Shown one piece after another: positions 6,317-12,846 of a stretch of DNA of 12,846 nucleotides (positions are counted from its first letter, which is position 1; each line of letters opens with the position of its first letter). A model generated the notes under the pieces. That model was given only the letters and a program-made list of their open reading frames with translations, was not told the origin of the DNA and ran no database searches. Source of the DNA: Pseudomonadota bacterium (lineage in GTDB: Bacteria > Pseudomonadota > Gammaproteobacteria > Burkholderiales > SG8-39); the NCBI GenBank assembly GCA_021848555.1, contig JAJZUN010000030.1, forward strand, positions 1 through 12,846, given 5' to 3'. The translations under genes were made by a program, and so were the position numbers.

Positions 6317-7540
6317 TCAGACGATGCCTTTCGCAGCGAGGGTATCGATAGCGTGCTGCTCCATGCCCAGCAGTTCCTGCAGAATTTCCTGCGTGTGCTG
6401 ACCCAGGGTCGGCGGCGGCACCGCGTACTCCACCGGCGTCTCGGAAAAACGCATCGGGCTCGCCACGGTGGGGCAGGGCACGCCCGCCGGGGTCGGGATT
6501 TCGACTTTCAGCCCGCGGTGCTGCACCTGCGGATCCTCGAACACCTGCTGCATGTTGTTGATCGGGCCGCAGGGGACGTTGGCGGCCTCCAGCACCGTTA
6601 TCCATTCGTGCATGCCGCGCTGTTTCATGATCTCCGCAATCAGCGGGATCAGCGCCTCGCGGTTGACGATGCGGCCCGACATCAGGCGGAAGCGCTCGTC
6701 CGCAGCCAGTTCCGGCCGGCCGGCCACTTGGCACAAGCTGGCGAACTGGCTGTCATTGCCTATGGCCAGGATGATGTGGCCGTCCTTGCACGGAAACACC
6801 TGGTAGGGCACGACGTTGGGATGGGCGTTGCCGTAGCGCCTGGGGATATTGCCCGATACGAGGTAGCCGCTGATCTGGTTGGCGTTGAACGCGACCATGC
6901 AATCGAGCAGCGCCATGTCGATGTACTGGCCGCTGCCGCCGCGCTCGCAATGGGCGATGGCGGCGGTGATGGCCAGGCTCGCGTACATGCCGGTGAGGAT
7001 GTCGGTGATGGCGATGCCCACTTTCATCGGGCCGCCGCCGGGCAGATCATCGCGCTCGCCGGTGATGCTCATCAGTCCGCCCATGCCCTGGAACACGAAG
7101 TCGTAGCCGGGACGGGGCGCATAGGGACCCGACTGGCCGAATCCGGTGATCGAGCAATAGATCAGGCGCGGGTTGATCTCGCGCAACTGCGGGTAGCCGA
7201 GGCCGTAGCGCGCCAGCGTGCCGACCTTGTAGTTCTCGATCAGCACGTCGCACTTCGCCGCCAGCGCGCGCACAATGCTCTGGCCCTCCGGTTTGGAGAT
7301 GTCCAGGGTGATGGATTTCTTGCCGCGATTGCAGGAGAGGTAATAGGACGAATCGCGCGTATCCTTGCCATCCAGATCCTTGAGCCAGGGCGGTCCCCAG
7401 CCGCGCGTGTCGTCGCCCGCGCCGGGACGTTCGACCTTGATCACCTCGGCGCCGAGGTCGGCCAGGTTCTGCGAGGCCCAGGGGCCGGCGAGGACGCGGG
7501 ACAGATCGAGGACACGGATATGCGAAAGCGGGCGCGGCAT
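6317..7540 (-). CDS. Family III CoA transferase (CaiB/BaiF)
   Basis: A 407-residue cytoplasmic enzyme of the CaiB/BaiF/FRC family, which moves CoA between organic acids through an aspartyl-CoA intermediate. The N-terminal LSHIRVLDLSRVLAGPWASQ and LADLGAEVIKVERPG are the family signature. NRGKKSITLD (71-80), ITGFGQSGPY (131-140) and QGMGGLMSITG (151-161) follow. Asp180 in VGIAITDILTG matches the catalytic Asp169 of formyl-CoA transferase. Alpha-methylacyl-CoA racemases share the fold and cannot be fully excluded, but the length and ITD-ILTG motif fit transferases. AAGGAG (7546-7551 on the minus strand) lies 5 bases from the start. It is the last gene of the minus-strand operon, 27 bases after the dehydrogenase large subunit. 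It may activate the pathway acid using the CoA of an end product, inferred from position only. Confidence 0.93.
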   Translation of the reverse strand: MPRPLSHIRVLDLSRVLAGPWASQNLADLGAEVIKVERPGAGDDTRGWGPPWLKDLDGKDTRDSSYYLSCNRGKKSITLDISKPEGQSIVRALAAKCDVLIENYKVGTLARYGLGYPQLREINPRLIYCSITGFGQSGPYAPRPGYDFVFQGMGGLMSITGERDDLPGGGPMKVGIAITDILTGMYASLAITAAIAHCERGGSGQYIDMALLDCMVAFNANQISGYLVSGNIPRRYGNAHPNVVPYQVFPCKDGHIILAIGNDSQFASLCQVAGRPELAADERFRLMSGRIVNREALIPLIAEIMKQRGMHEWITVLEAANVPCGPINNMQQVFEDPQVQHRGLKVEIPTPAGVPCPTVASPMRFSETPVEYAVPPPTLGQHTQEILQELLGMEQHAIDTLAAKGIV

Positions 7541-7567
7541 TGATGCTCCTTGCTGTGGGTTGCGGGT

Positions 7568-8737
7568 CTAGCCGGGAAGATTGAGAACCTGCCGGGCGAG
7601 TATGTTGCGCTGGATTTCGTTGCTGCCGCCGTAGATGGAGGTGGGCCGCGCCTTGTAGAACGGCGCCAGCAATTCGATGCGTCCGTCGCCCATTTGCACC
7701 TTGCCGGCGAGGCCGCCGCAGTCTCCGGCGGTCTCGATGATCAGGTCGGCGATGCGCTGGAAGGTTTCGGTCGCCCAGATTTTCAGCAGCGATACTTCCG
7801 GCCCAAGCGGCTCGCCACGGCCGACGATGGCTGCGAAGTGCCGGTAGATATCGCCCAGGTGGGCCACGTCCAACTGCAGCTGCGCCAGGCGTTCGCGGAA
7901 CAGCGCGTCCTGCTCGACGCCGCGTGCGCGCGCCACCGTCAGCAGCACCTGCAGCCCGTATTCGGGGAGTTTGGGGCTGCCGATGTGGATGCGCTCGAAG
8001 CCGAGCTGCGACTTGGCCACGGTCCAGCCCTGGTTCAGTTCGCCCACCAGGTTGGATGCGGGTGTGCGCACGTTGTCGAAGAACACCTCGCAGAACTCGT
8101 CGTGCCCGGCGAGATCGCGGATAGGGCGCACGCTCACGCCGGGGGCGGCGAGATCGAGCAGCAGGAAGCTGATGCCCGACTGCTTTTTCGCCGCCTTGTC
8201 GGTGCGCGCGAGCACGATCATGTGGGTGGAGTCATGCGCCAGCGTGGTCCAGGTTTTCTGCCCGTTGATGACGAAATCATCGCCGTCGAGATGCGCCTCG
8301 GTGTGCAGGTTCGCCAGGTCGGATCCGGCGTTGGGTTCGGAATAGCCCTGGCACCAGATTTCCTCGCAGGCGAGTATGGGCGGCAGGTAGCGGCGGCGCT
8401 GGGCTTCGGTGCCGAAGCGCAGCAGTATCGGCCCGACCATGAGTATGCCGTGGTCCTGAAATCGGGCGATGCCCCAGCGCTCCATCTCCTCGAGGAAGAT
8501 CAGCAGCTTCGCCGGGGCGAGGCCCATGCCGCCGTATTCGCGCGGCCAGCCGGGCGCGATCCAGCCTTTGGCCGCCATGCGCAGGTACCAGGATTTGTTT
8601 TCGGCCCAGCGCAGGCGCCGCGGCGGATAACGCAGCTCGGCCGGGTGGTGCGCCTCGACTTCGGCGCGCACGATGGCGCGAAACGCCTCGTCCGACAGCG
8701 CGTTCCAGTCCTGCTCCTGCTCTACGCCGTATTTCAT
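7568..8737 (-). CDS. Acyl-CoA dehydrogenase, large (catalytic) subunit
   Basis: A 389-residue flavoprotein expected to oxidise an acyl-CoA to the 2-enoyl-CoA. GYSEPNAGSD (131-140) is the conserved flavin/substrate segment, and NGQKTWTT (158-165) the middle beta-domain. Glu248 in LGFERIHIG lies where isovaleryl-CoA dehydrogenase (E254) and Mycobacterium ChsE4 (E247, from memory) carry the catalytic base. The C-terminal site used by medium-chain enzymes reads IYGGSNEIQ (368-376), with Gly in place of the Glu. The helix with Arg-x-Gln-Phe-Gly that normally grips FAD is absent here but present in the neighbouring small subunit, so the two should form an alpha2beta2 enzyme. The true start is the ATG at 8735-8737, inside an ATGA overlap with the upstream gene, although the frame stays open to about 10066. 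PimC-like or steroid side-chain (FadE26/28/29-like) enzymes are the nearest relatives by style. Confidence 0.93.
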   Translation of the reverse strand: MKYGVEQEQDWNALSDEAFRAIVRAEVEAHHPAELRYPPRRLRWAENKSWYLRMAAKGWIAPGWPREYGGMGLAPAKLLIFLEEMERWGIARFQDHGILMVGPILLRFGTEAQRRRYLPPILACEEIWCQGYSEPNAGSDLANLHTEAHLDGDDFVINGQKTWTTLAHDSTHMIVLARTDKAAKKQSGISFLLLDLAAPGVSVRPIRDLAGHDEFCEVFFDNVRTPASNLVGELNQGWTVAKSQLGFERIHIGSPKLPEYGLQVLLTVARARGVEQDALFRERLAQLQLDVAHLGDIYRHFAAIVGRGEPLGPEVSLLKIWATETFQRIADLIIETAGDCGGLAGKVQMGDGRIELLAPFYKARPTSIYGGSNEIQRNILARQVLNLPG

Positions 8738-9840
8738 ATCAGTTGGGCCAAAGCGCCGTAGCGCGCGCGGTGGGCGCTGGCATTGCCCAGCCAGGCCGAG
8801 AGCACCAGCGCGCGGTTGAAGTACAGCCCGAGGTCGTATTCGTCGGTGTAGCCGATCGCCCCGTGCATCTGCAGCGCTTCCTTGCAGATGGCGAGCGCCG
8901 CCTGTGATGCGCGCGCTTTGGCGCTCGATACGACTGCGCTGCGCCGCGTGCCGTCCGCTTGCTCCAGGAGGGCGACCGCGGCGGCCAGCGTGGCGCGGGT
9001 CAGTTCTTTCTGTATGTACATATCCACGGCGCGATGCTGCAGCGCCTGAAAGCTGCCTATGGGTTTGCCGAACTGCACCCGCGTGCGCAGGTAGTCCAGG
9101 GTCATCTCCAGCGCGCAATCCACCACGCCCAGCAACTCGAGGCTGGCGGCCAGGGTGGCGTGGTCCAGGGCAAGCTGCAGCGCTGCGCGCGCCGTGCTCA
9201 CCGAGGCGACGCGGGCATCGATCGGCGCCGGGACCGCGGCGAATCGGAGGCGCGCACTGGCGCTGCCGTCGGCGCGCGCTTCGGCGACGCAGGTCAAGCC
9301 CGTGGCGTCGCGCTCTATCCAGTGGAGTTCCAGACCTTGCGCCGAGCGCGCCGCGACGATGAAGCCGTCGGCGCCCGGGGTGGACACGAAACGGCACTCC
9401 CCATCGAGCACCTGGGCGCCGTCCAGCTCGCGCGCCGTGACGGCGCACTGCTCGATGTCCAGACCGCCGCGCCCGTCCTGCCAGGCGAGGCTGGCGATGA
9501 TTTCCCCTGCCGCGAGCCGCGGCAGCAGGCGCTGTTTGAGTTCGGTGTTGTCGCCGTGCAGCAGGGCCAGGGTCGCGGCCACCGCGGAGGCGGAATAGGG
9601 CTCCGGATATAGCGCGCGTCCCAGCTGCTCGAGGATGATCGCGGCGGCGGCGAAGTTGAGGCCCAGACCGCCGTGCTCCTCCGGGATCAGGACGCCGAGC
9701 CAGCCCATCTCCGCCATCTCGCGCCACACTTCGCGCTCGAACCCCGGATCGGCACCGCGCAGGCGGCGCACGCGCGCCGCGTCCAGGGTGGCGAAATCCG
9801 CCGCGCTGTCGCGCAGCATCCTGAGGGTATCGTCTGTCAT
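8734..9840 (-). CDS. Acyl-CoA dehydrogenase, small (non-catalytic) subunit
   Basis: A 368-residue acyl-CoA dehydrogenase homologue. The N-terminal helical part has MGWLGVLIPEEHGGLGL (45-61). The flavin-contacting C-terminal motif RTRVQFGKPIGSFQALQH (252-269) and QMHGAIGYTDEYDLG (324-338) are kept. The YSEPNAGSD-type segment is replaced by LAWQDGRGGLD. The helix-G catalytic Glu is Ala228 and the C-terminal alternative (YEGT) is replaced by SAWLGNAS, so no catalytic base is visible. It should be the FAD-supporting partner of the large subunit encoded next with a 4-base overlap, as in ChsE4-ChsE5 or PimC-PimD pairs. The start codon follows the hydratase stop by 6 bases; no strong SD is seen, so translational coupling is likely. 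An inactive structural role alone is the alternative. Confidence 0.92.
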   Translation of the reverse strand: MTDDTLRMLRDSAADFATLDAARVRRLRGADPGFEREVWREMAEMGWLGVLIPEEHGGLGLNFAAAAIILEQLGRALYPEPYSASAVAATLALLHGDNTELKQRLLPRLAAGEIIASLAWQDGRGGLDIEQCAVTARELDGAQVLDGECRFVSTPGADGFIVAARSAQGLELHWIERDATGLTCVAEARADGSASARLRFAAVPAPIDARVASVSTARAALQLALDHATLAASLELLGVVDCALEMTLDYLRTRVQFGKPIGSFQALQHRAVDMYIQKELTRATLAAAVALLEQADGTRRSAVVSSAKARASQAALAICKEALQMHGAIGYTDEYDLGLYFNRALVLSAWLGNASAHRARYGALAQLI

Positions 9841-9846
9841 GCGCGC

Positions 9847-10704
9847 TCAGGCGATGCTGGCGACACCGTTGTTGAGCACCACGACGTTGCGTTCGACGAC
9901 GCGCGAACGGAACAAAATGGTGTCGCCCCGGTTCCACATTTCGGTGCGTATGGTCTCGCCCGGGAAAACCGGCGCCGAGAAGCGCAGCGACAATCCTTTG
10001 AGCCTTGCCGGGTCGTAAGCGCAGAAAGTCTTGAGGATTGCATGGCCGGCCACGCCGTAAGAGCACAGTCCGTGCAGGATGGGCCGCGGAAAGCCCGCCG
10101 CCTTGGCGACCGCCGGATCGGCGTGCAGCGGGTTGTTATCGGCGCACAGGCGATAGATCAGCGCCGCCTGCGGCAGGGTGGGCAGGTCGCAGCTCGCATC
10201 CGGGGCGCCGTCGGGCACGGCCGGCGGCGGCGGCGGGGCTGCGTCGCTTTTGCCGAAGCCGCCGTCGCCGCGGCAGAAAGTCGTGTGGTCCAGCGTCGCC
10301 AGCAAGGCGCCGCTGGCCTTGTCGACGATGCTGCGCTCCTGGATCAGCAGCGCGCCCTTGTCCTTGCCTTTGTCGACCAGCGCTTTGATGCGCGTGCGGC
10401 CGATGATCGTTCCGGCCGCCGGAATCGGCCGGTGCAGGGTCAGGGACTGTTCGCCGTGGACGATCTTTACCCAATCGATGCCGGTGGCAGGATCCTTGAC
10501 CCAGAAACCGGGATAGCCCAGCACCACCGGCATGGTCGGCGCCGCCTTCAGATTTCTCTCGTAGACGAACTGCAGTTGCGCCTCGTCCATCGGGTCGTGG
10601 CCGTAGCCCACGCCGAGGGCGTAGAGGATGCTGTCTTTCTCGGTGTAAGTCTGTTCGACCTCGGGCAGGGGCCAGTTCTTGATCTTGTCGTAATCGATGG
10701 GCAT
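9847..10704 (-). CDS. MaoC/hotdog 2-enoyl-CoA hydratase (MFE-2 hydratase-2 / Hsd4B-like)
   Basis: A 285-residue double-hotdog enzyme expected to hydrate trans-2-enoyl-CoA to (3R)-hydroxyacyl-CoA. The C-terminal hotdog carries the hydratase-2 motif YRLCADNNPLHADP (184-197) with Asp189 and His194 in the places of D510 and H515 of human MFE-2. HGLCSYGVAGHAIL (211-224) and FSAPVFPGET (242-251) complete that half. The N-terminal half (YALGVGYGHDP, VVLGYPGF) is the degenerate hotdog that usually shapes a pocket for bulky acyl groups. A proline-rich linker with five consecutive prolines (157-161) joins the halves. The start is MPIDYDKIKNW at 10704; no strong SD is seen. It lies 37 bases after the SDR gene, so dehydrogenase and hydratase of one MFE-2 are encoded as two separate proteins. 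Mycobacterial Hsd4B (steroid side chain) is a close stylistic match. Confidence 0.93.
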   Translation of the reverse strand: MPIDYDKIKNWPLPEVEQTYTEKDSILYALGVGYGHDPMDEAQLQFVYERNLKAAPTMPVVLGYPGFWVKDPATGIDWVKIVHGEQSLTLHRPIPAAGTIIGRTRIKALVDKGKDKGALLIQERSIVDKASGALLATLDHTTFCRGDGGFGKSDAAPPPPPAVPDGAPDASCDLPTLPQAALIYRLCADNNPLHADPAVAKAAGFPRPILHGLCSYGVAGHAILKTFCAYDPARLKGLSLRFSAPVFPGETIRTEMWNRGDTILFRSRVVERNVVVLNNGVASIA

Positions 10705-10741
10705 GGTTATCCAGTGGCTAACGGTTGAAAACGGACAGCCC

Positions 10742-11656
10742 CTAGACCGGGTCCCAGCTGAACACATCCTGCGAACGGTCGAGGCCGTAGAAACCGGCCC
10801 GCATCGCGGGGATGGCATGCTGGGCGATGCTCTCGGCAGTCCAGCCGCCGTCGCGATGCACCGAGCGCAGGGGGCGCGGCTGGCTCATCAGGAAGATTTC
10901 ATTGGCGCGCACGGCGAACACCTGGCCGCTGACATCCTTGGCCGCGTCGCTGCCCAGGAACACCGCCATCGGCGCGATCTTGGCGGCCTCCATGGTCTTG
11001 AGCTTGTCCACGCGCGCCTTGGCTTCCGGCGTGTCGGCGGGGATGGAGCTGATCATCCGGCTCCAGGCGAAAGGCGCGATGCAGTTGGAGCGCACGTTGT
11101 AGCGCGCCATGTCCATGGCGATCATTTTCGACAGCGCGGTGATGCCCAGCTTGGCGGCGCCGTAATTGGCCTGGCCGACATTGCCGATCAGCCCGGAGGT
11201 GGAGGTCATGTGCACGTAGGCCCCCGATTCCTGCTCCTTGAAATAGGTCGCGGCGGCCCGGCTGACGTAGAACGAGCCGTTCAGGTGCACGTCGATCACC
11301 GCGCCCCATTCTTCAGGGTTCATTTTGAAGAACATGCGGTCGCGCAGAATGCCGGCATTGTTGACCACGCAGTCGATGCGGCCGAAGTTGTCGATCGCCG
11401 CCTTGATGATGGCGTTGGCGCCCATCCAGGTCGAAACGCTGTCGGTATTGGCCACGGCCTGGCCGCCTTTGGCGCGGATCTCGTTCACGACCTGCTGGGC
11501 CGGTCCCGCGTCCTTGCCTTCGCCGCTGACCGATGCGCCGATGTCATTCACCACGACCTTGGCGCCTTCGGCCGCCATCAGCAATGCGAATTCGCGGCCG
11601 ATGCCGCCGCCGGAGCCGGTTACCACCACCACCTTGTCCTGCATCATCTGTGTCAT
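10742..11656 (-). CDS. Short-chain dehydrogenase, (3R)-hydroxyacyl-CoA dehydrogenase type (MFE-2/Hsd4A-like)
   Basis: A 304-residue SDR expected to oxidise (3R)-hydroxyacyl-CoA to 3-oxoacyl-CoA with NAD+. TGSGGGIG (13-20) binds the cofactor, and Asp38 in VVVND favours NAD over NADP. NNAG (99-102), Ser152, Tyr165 and Lys169 (QANYGAAKLG) form the active site; the S-Y spacing equals that of rat MFE-2 (S151, Y164). VNNAGILRDR, VHLNGSF and GNVGQANY are specific to the MFE-2/HSD17B4 group rather than FabG. A C-terminal tail of about 45 residues (after ANEIFLMSQ) goes beyond a plain SDR, as in Hsd4A. AAGGGAG lies 8 bases before the start. It is the first gene of the minus-strand operon, whose promoter must lie in 11657-11944. 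The enzyme class is well supported; the acyl substrate is unknown. Confidence 0.94.
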   Translation of the reverse strand: MTQMMQDKVVVVTGSGGGIGREFALLMAAEGAKVVVNDIGASVSGEGKDAGPAQQVVNEIRAKGGQAVANTDSVSTWMGANAIIKAAIDNFGRIDCVVNNAGILRDRMFFKMNPEEWGAVIDVHLNGSFYVSRAAATYFKEQESGAYVHMTSTSGLIGNVGQANYGAAKLGITALSKMIAMDMARYNVRSNCIAPFAWSRMISSIPADTPEAKARVDKLKTMEAAKIAPMAVFLGSDAAKDVSGQVFAVRANEIFLMSQPRPLRSVHRDGGWTAESIAQHAIPAMRAGFYGLDRSQDVFSWDPV

Positions 11657-11764
11657 GCCGGTTACTCCCTTGTTTGAACGCCGGAATTGCCGCCGCGACG
11701 GGCCGGCGGCGGCTGCCAGTACGCACTATATGCCGACCGCGCCGGAGCGGAAACTGAAACTTTG

Positions 11765-11808
11765 TATTTTTCACATACATGAAACTTATTTATCATATGT
11801 GAAAAATA
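11765..11808. promoter_or_regulatory. AT-rich 13-bp inverted repeat, likely operator
   Basis: TATTTTTCACATA (11765-11777) and TATGTGAAAAATA (11796-11808) are perfect inverted repeats separated by 18 bases, 31 bases centre to centre, about three helical turns. The block is very AT-rich within a GC-rich genome. It lies 108 bases before the SDR start and 136 bases before etfB, so one regulator bound there could control both operons. It matches no KstR, KstR2, PsrA or FadR box that I know. On the minus strand a weak promoter (TATAGT complement at 11725-11730, TTTCCG complement at 11748-11753) lies between the repeat and the SDR gene. No regulator gene is in the window. Confidence 0.6.
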
Positions 11809-11880
11809 GACTTGGTCTGAAGCAGCGTCCCTGCCGCAAATCGAGGACCCCGTTTACGGTCCGATCGGCGGCAACACTCA

Positions 11881-11906
11881 TTGCGTGGCGGGTTCTAAGT
11901 TATAAT
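11881..11906 (+). promoter_or_regulatory. Candidate promoter of the etf operon
   Basis: A perfect TATAAT at 11901-11906 lies 38 bases before the etfB start, giving a leader of about 32 bases. The only good -35-like hexamer, TTGCGT at 11881-11886, is 14 bases away, shorter than the usual 16-18, so the promoter may be weak or activator-dependent. The -10 element is convincing; the -35 is not. Confidence 0.45.
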
Positions 11907-11944
11907 TTCGGCTTCACCTTTTTCATTCCCTTCGGAGCAAGTAG

Positions 11945-12694
11945 ATGAAAGTCCTAGTGCCCGTCAAGCGGGTGGTCGATTACAACGTCAAGGTGCGGGT
12001 CAAGGCCGACGGCTCGGGCGTCGAGACCGCGAATGTGAAAATGTCGATGAATCCTTTCGACGAAATCGCGGTCGAAGAAGCGGTGCGCCTGAAAGAGGCC
12101 GGTATGGTCAAGGAAATCCTGGTCGTGTCCTGCGGCACCGCCGCCAGCCAGGAGACGCTGCGCACCGCGCTCGCGCTGGGCGCCGATCGCGCGATCCTGG
12201 TGGAGTCCGATGCCGAGCTGCAGCCGCTCGCCGTCGCCAAACTGCTGAAAGCGGTGGCACAGAAAGAAAGTCCGGATTTCGCCATTCTGGGCAAGCAGGC
12301 CATCGATGACGACTGCAACCAGACCGGCCAAATGCTGTCCGCGCTGCTGGGGTGGTCGCAGGCCACCTTCGCCTCCAAGGTGAAAATCGCCGACGGCAGA
12401 GCCGAAGTGACGCGGGAAGTCGATGGCGGCCTGGAAACGATTTCGGTCAAGCTGCCGGCGGTGATCACCGCCGACCTGCGGCTCAACGAGCCGCGCTACG
12501 TCACTTTGCCCAATATCATGAAAGCGAAGAAAAAGCCGCTCGAGATCCTCAAGGCCGATGCGCTGGGCGTGGATGTCAGCCCGCGCCTCACCACGCTCAA
12601 GGTGGAAGAGCCGCCCAAGCGCAAGGCCGGCGTCAAAGTCGCCGACGCAAAGGCGCTGGTCGAAAAACTCCGCAACGAAGCCAAGGTGATCTAA
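11945..12694 (+). CDS. etfB: Electron transfer flavoprotein beta subunit
   Basis: A 249-residue protein, the normal EtfB length. With EtfA it takes electrons from acyl-CoA dehydrogenases and passes them to ETF:quinone oxidoreductase. [19 protein letters not shown] is the standard N-terminus. [16 protein letters not shown] (37-52), [21 protein letters not shown] (64-84) and [15 protein letters not shown] (116-130, the nucleotide-contact region) are family landmarks. [20 protein letters not shown] (about 176-195) is the EtfB signature including the recognition-loop region. GGAG at 11934-11937 is 7 bases before the ATG. It is transcribed away from the acyl-CoA dehydrogenase operon and shares its intergenic region, so it is probably the electron acceptor of that pathway, or the general ETF of the cell. 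Confidence 0.97.
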   Translation: MKVLVPVKRVVDYNVKVRVKADGSGVETANVKMSMNPFDEIAVEEAVRLKEAGMVKEILVVSCGTAASQETLRTALALGADRAILVESDAELQPLAVAKLLKAVAQKESPDFAILGKQAIDDDCNQTGQMLSALLGWSQATFASKVKIADGRAEVTREVDGGLETISVKLPAVITADLRLNEPRYVTLPNIMKAKKKPLEILKADALGVDVSPRLTTLKVEEPPKRKAGVKVADAKALVEKLRNEAKVI

Positions 12695-12846
12695 ATGCCC
12701 ATACTCGTTATAGCCGATCACGACAATCAAGCGATCCGTGGCGCCACCCTCAATACCGTCGCCGCCGCGGCAAAAATCGGCGGCGACGTCGTGCTGCTGG
12801 TCGCCGGTGGCGGGTGTGCCGCCGCCGCGCAGGCCGCGGCCCAGAT
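12695..12846 (+). CDS. etfA: Electron transfer flavoprotein alpha subunit, N-terminal part only
   Basis: The first 50 codons of etfA; the gene runs past the window end. ATG 12695 directly follows the etfB stop (TAAATG). The start PILVIADHDNQ, then ATLNTVAAAAKIGGDVVLLV, is the typical EtfA N-terminus. AAGGTGA within the last etfB codons can act as the SD. The FAD-binding C-terminal domain is not visible. EtfA would form the heterodimer with EtfB and carry FAD. Confidence 0.95.
   Translation, partial: MPILVIADHDNQAIRGATLNTVAAAAKIGGDVVLLVAGGGCAAAAQAAAQ

Noticed and set aside
6353..7543. 396-codon open frame antisense to the CoA transferase
   Set aside because: Shadow composition and no recognisable domain; the minus-strand product has family III signature motifs throughout.
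7550..8761. 403-codon open frame antisense to the dehydrogenase large subunit
   Set aside because: Typical GC-rich shadow with no motif; the minus-strand gene is well supported.
8738..10066. In-frame open extension that would make the acyl-CoA dehydrogenase large subunit an 832-residue fusion
   Set aside because: The extra part is Arg/Gly/Ala-rich, has no recognisable fold and lies over the small-subunit gene in another frame. Homology starts at MKYGVEQ from ATG 8737, in an ATGA overlap.
11765..11808. CRP/FNR-type binding site
   Set aside because: TCACA and TGTGA are present but in the wrong order and spacing (TCACA first, 22 bases between them) for TGTGA-N6-TCACA.
1..12846. Defence, toxin-antitoxin, phage or CRISPR system
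   Set aside because: All strands and gaps were read; every supported gene is a transport or acyl-CoA metabolism gene, and no repeat-spacer or integrase signature was seen.

Overview
The window reads as chromosomal DNA from a GC-rich Proteobacterium, most likely a betaproteobacterium. The basis is the style of the protein sequences, AGGAGG-type ribosome binding sites, sigma70-like promoters and tight operons with ATGA stop/start overlaps. The lineage is inferred from protein resemblance and was not tested. I see no rRNA, tRNA, CRISPR array, phage, insertion sequence or defence genes. The content is import and catabolism of a carboxylic acid through acyl-CoA intermediates.

Layout. (1) Positions 1-1236, plus strand: the C-terminal end of an acyl-CoA synthetase, then a crotonase-fold protein resembling ECHDC3 that lacks both catalytic glutamates of classical enoyl-CoA hydratase. 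(2) Positions 1237-1376: a good sigma70 promoter and a highly structured leader. (3) Positions 1377-6068, plus strand: a complete branched-chain-amino-acid-type (HAAT/Liv) ABC importer in the order ATPase, ATPase, periplasmic binding protein, permease, permease. Two hairpins, one resembling a dispersed palindromic repeat, lie between the binding protein and the first permease. (4) Positions 6069-6316: a non-coding gap between convergent operons with a 22-bp near-perfect hairpin. (5) Positions 6317-11656, minus strand, transcribed from right to left: an MFE-2-like short-chain dehydrogenase, an MFE-2/Hsd4B-like double-hotdog hydratase, the small and large subunits of what looks like an alpha2beta2 acyl-CoA dehydrogenase, and a family III CoA transferase. 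(6) Positions 11657-11944: a divergent regulatory region with a perfect 13-bp inverted repeat. (7) Positions 11945-12846, plus strand: etfB and the start of etfA.

How it may work together. The importer brings in an organic acid. The ligase or the CoA transferase makes the CoA thioester. The two-subunit dehydrogenase forms the 2-enoyl-CoA and passes electrons to the ETF encoded divergently. The hotdog hydratase adds water with expected R stereochemistry, and the SDR oxidises the (3R)-hydroxyacyl-CoA with NAD+. No thiolase or aldolase is in the window, so the last C-C cleavage step is encoded elsewhere. The pairing of a heteromeric dehydrogenase with split MFE-2 parts recalls steroid side-chain degradation, and also pimeloyl-CoA-type (PimC/PimD) and other bulky or branched acid pathways. 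The substrate cannot be decided from sequence alone.

The most unusual signals are non-coding: a hairpin that seems to bridge an over-distant Shine-Dalgarno sequence to the first ATPase gene, and the AT-rich dyad between the two divergent operons. I found no convincing new multi-gene system. The interest lies in regulation and in enzymes with altered key residues.
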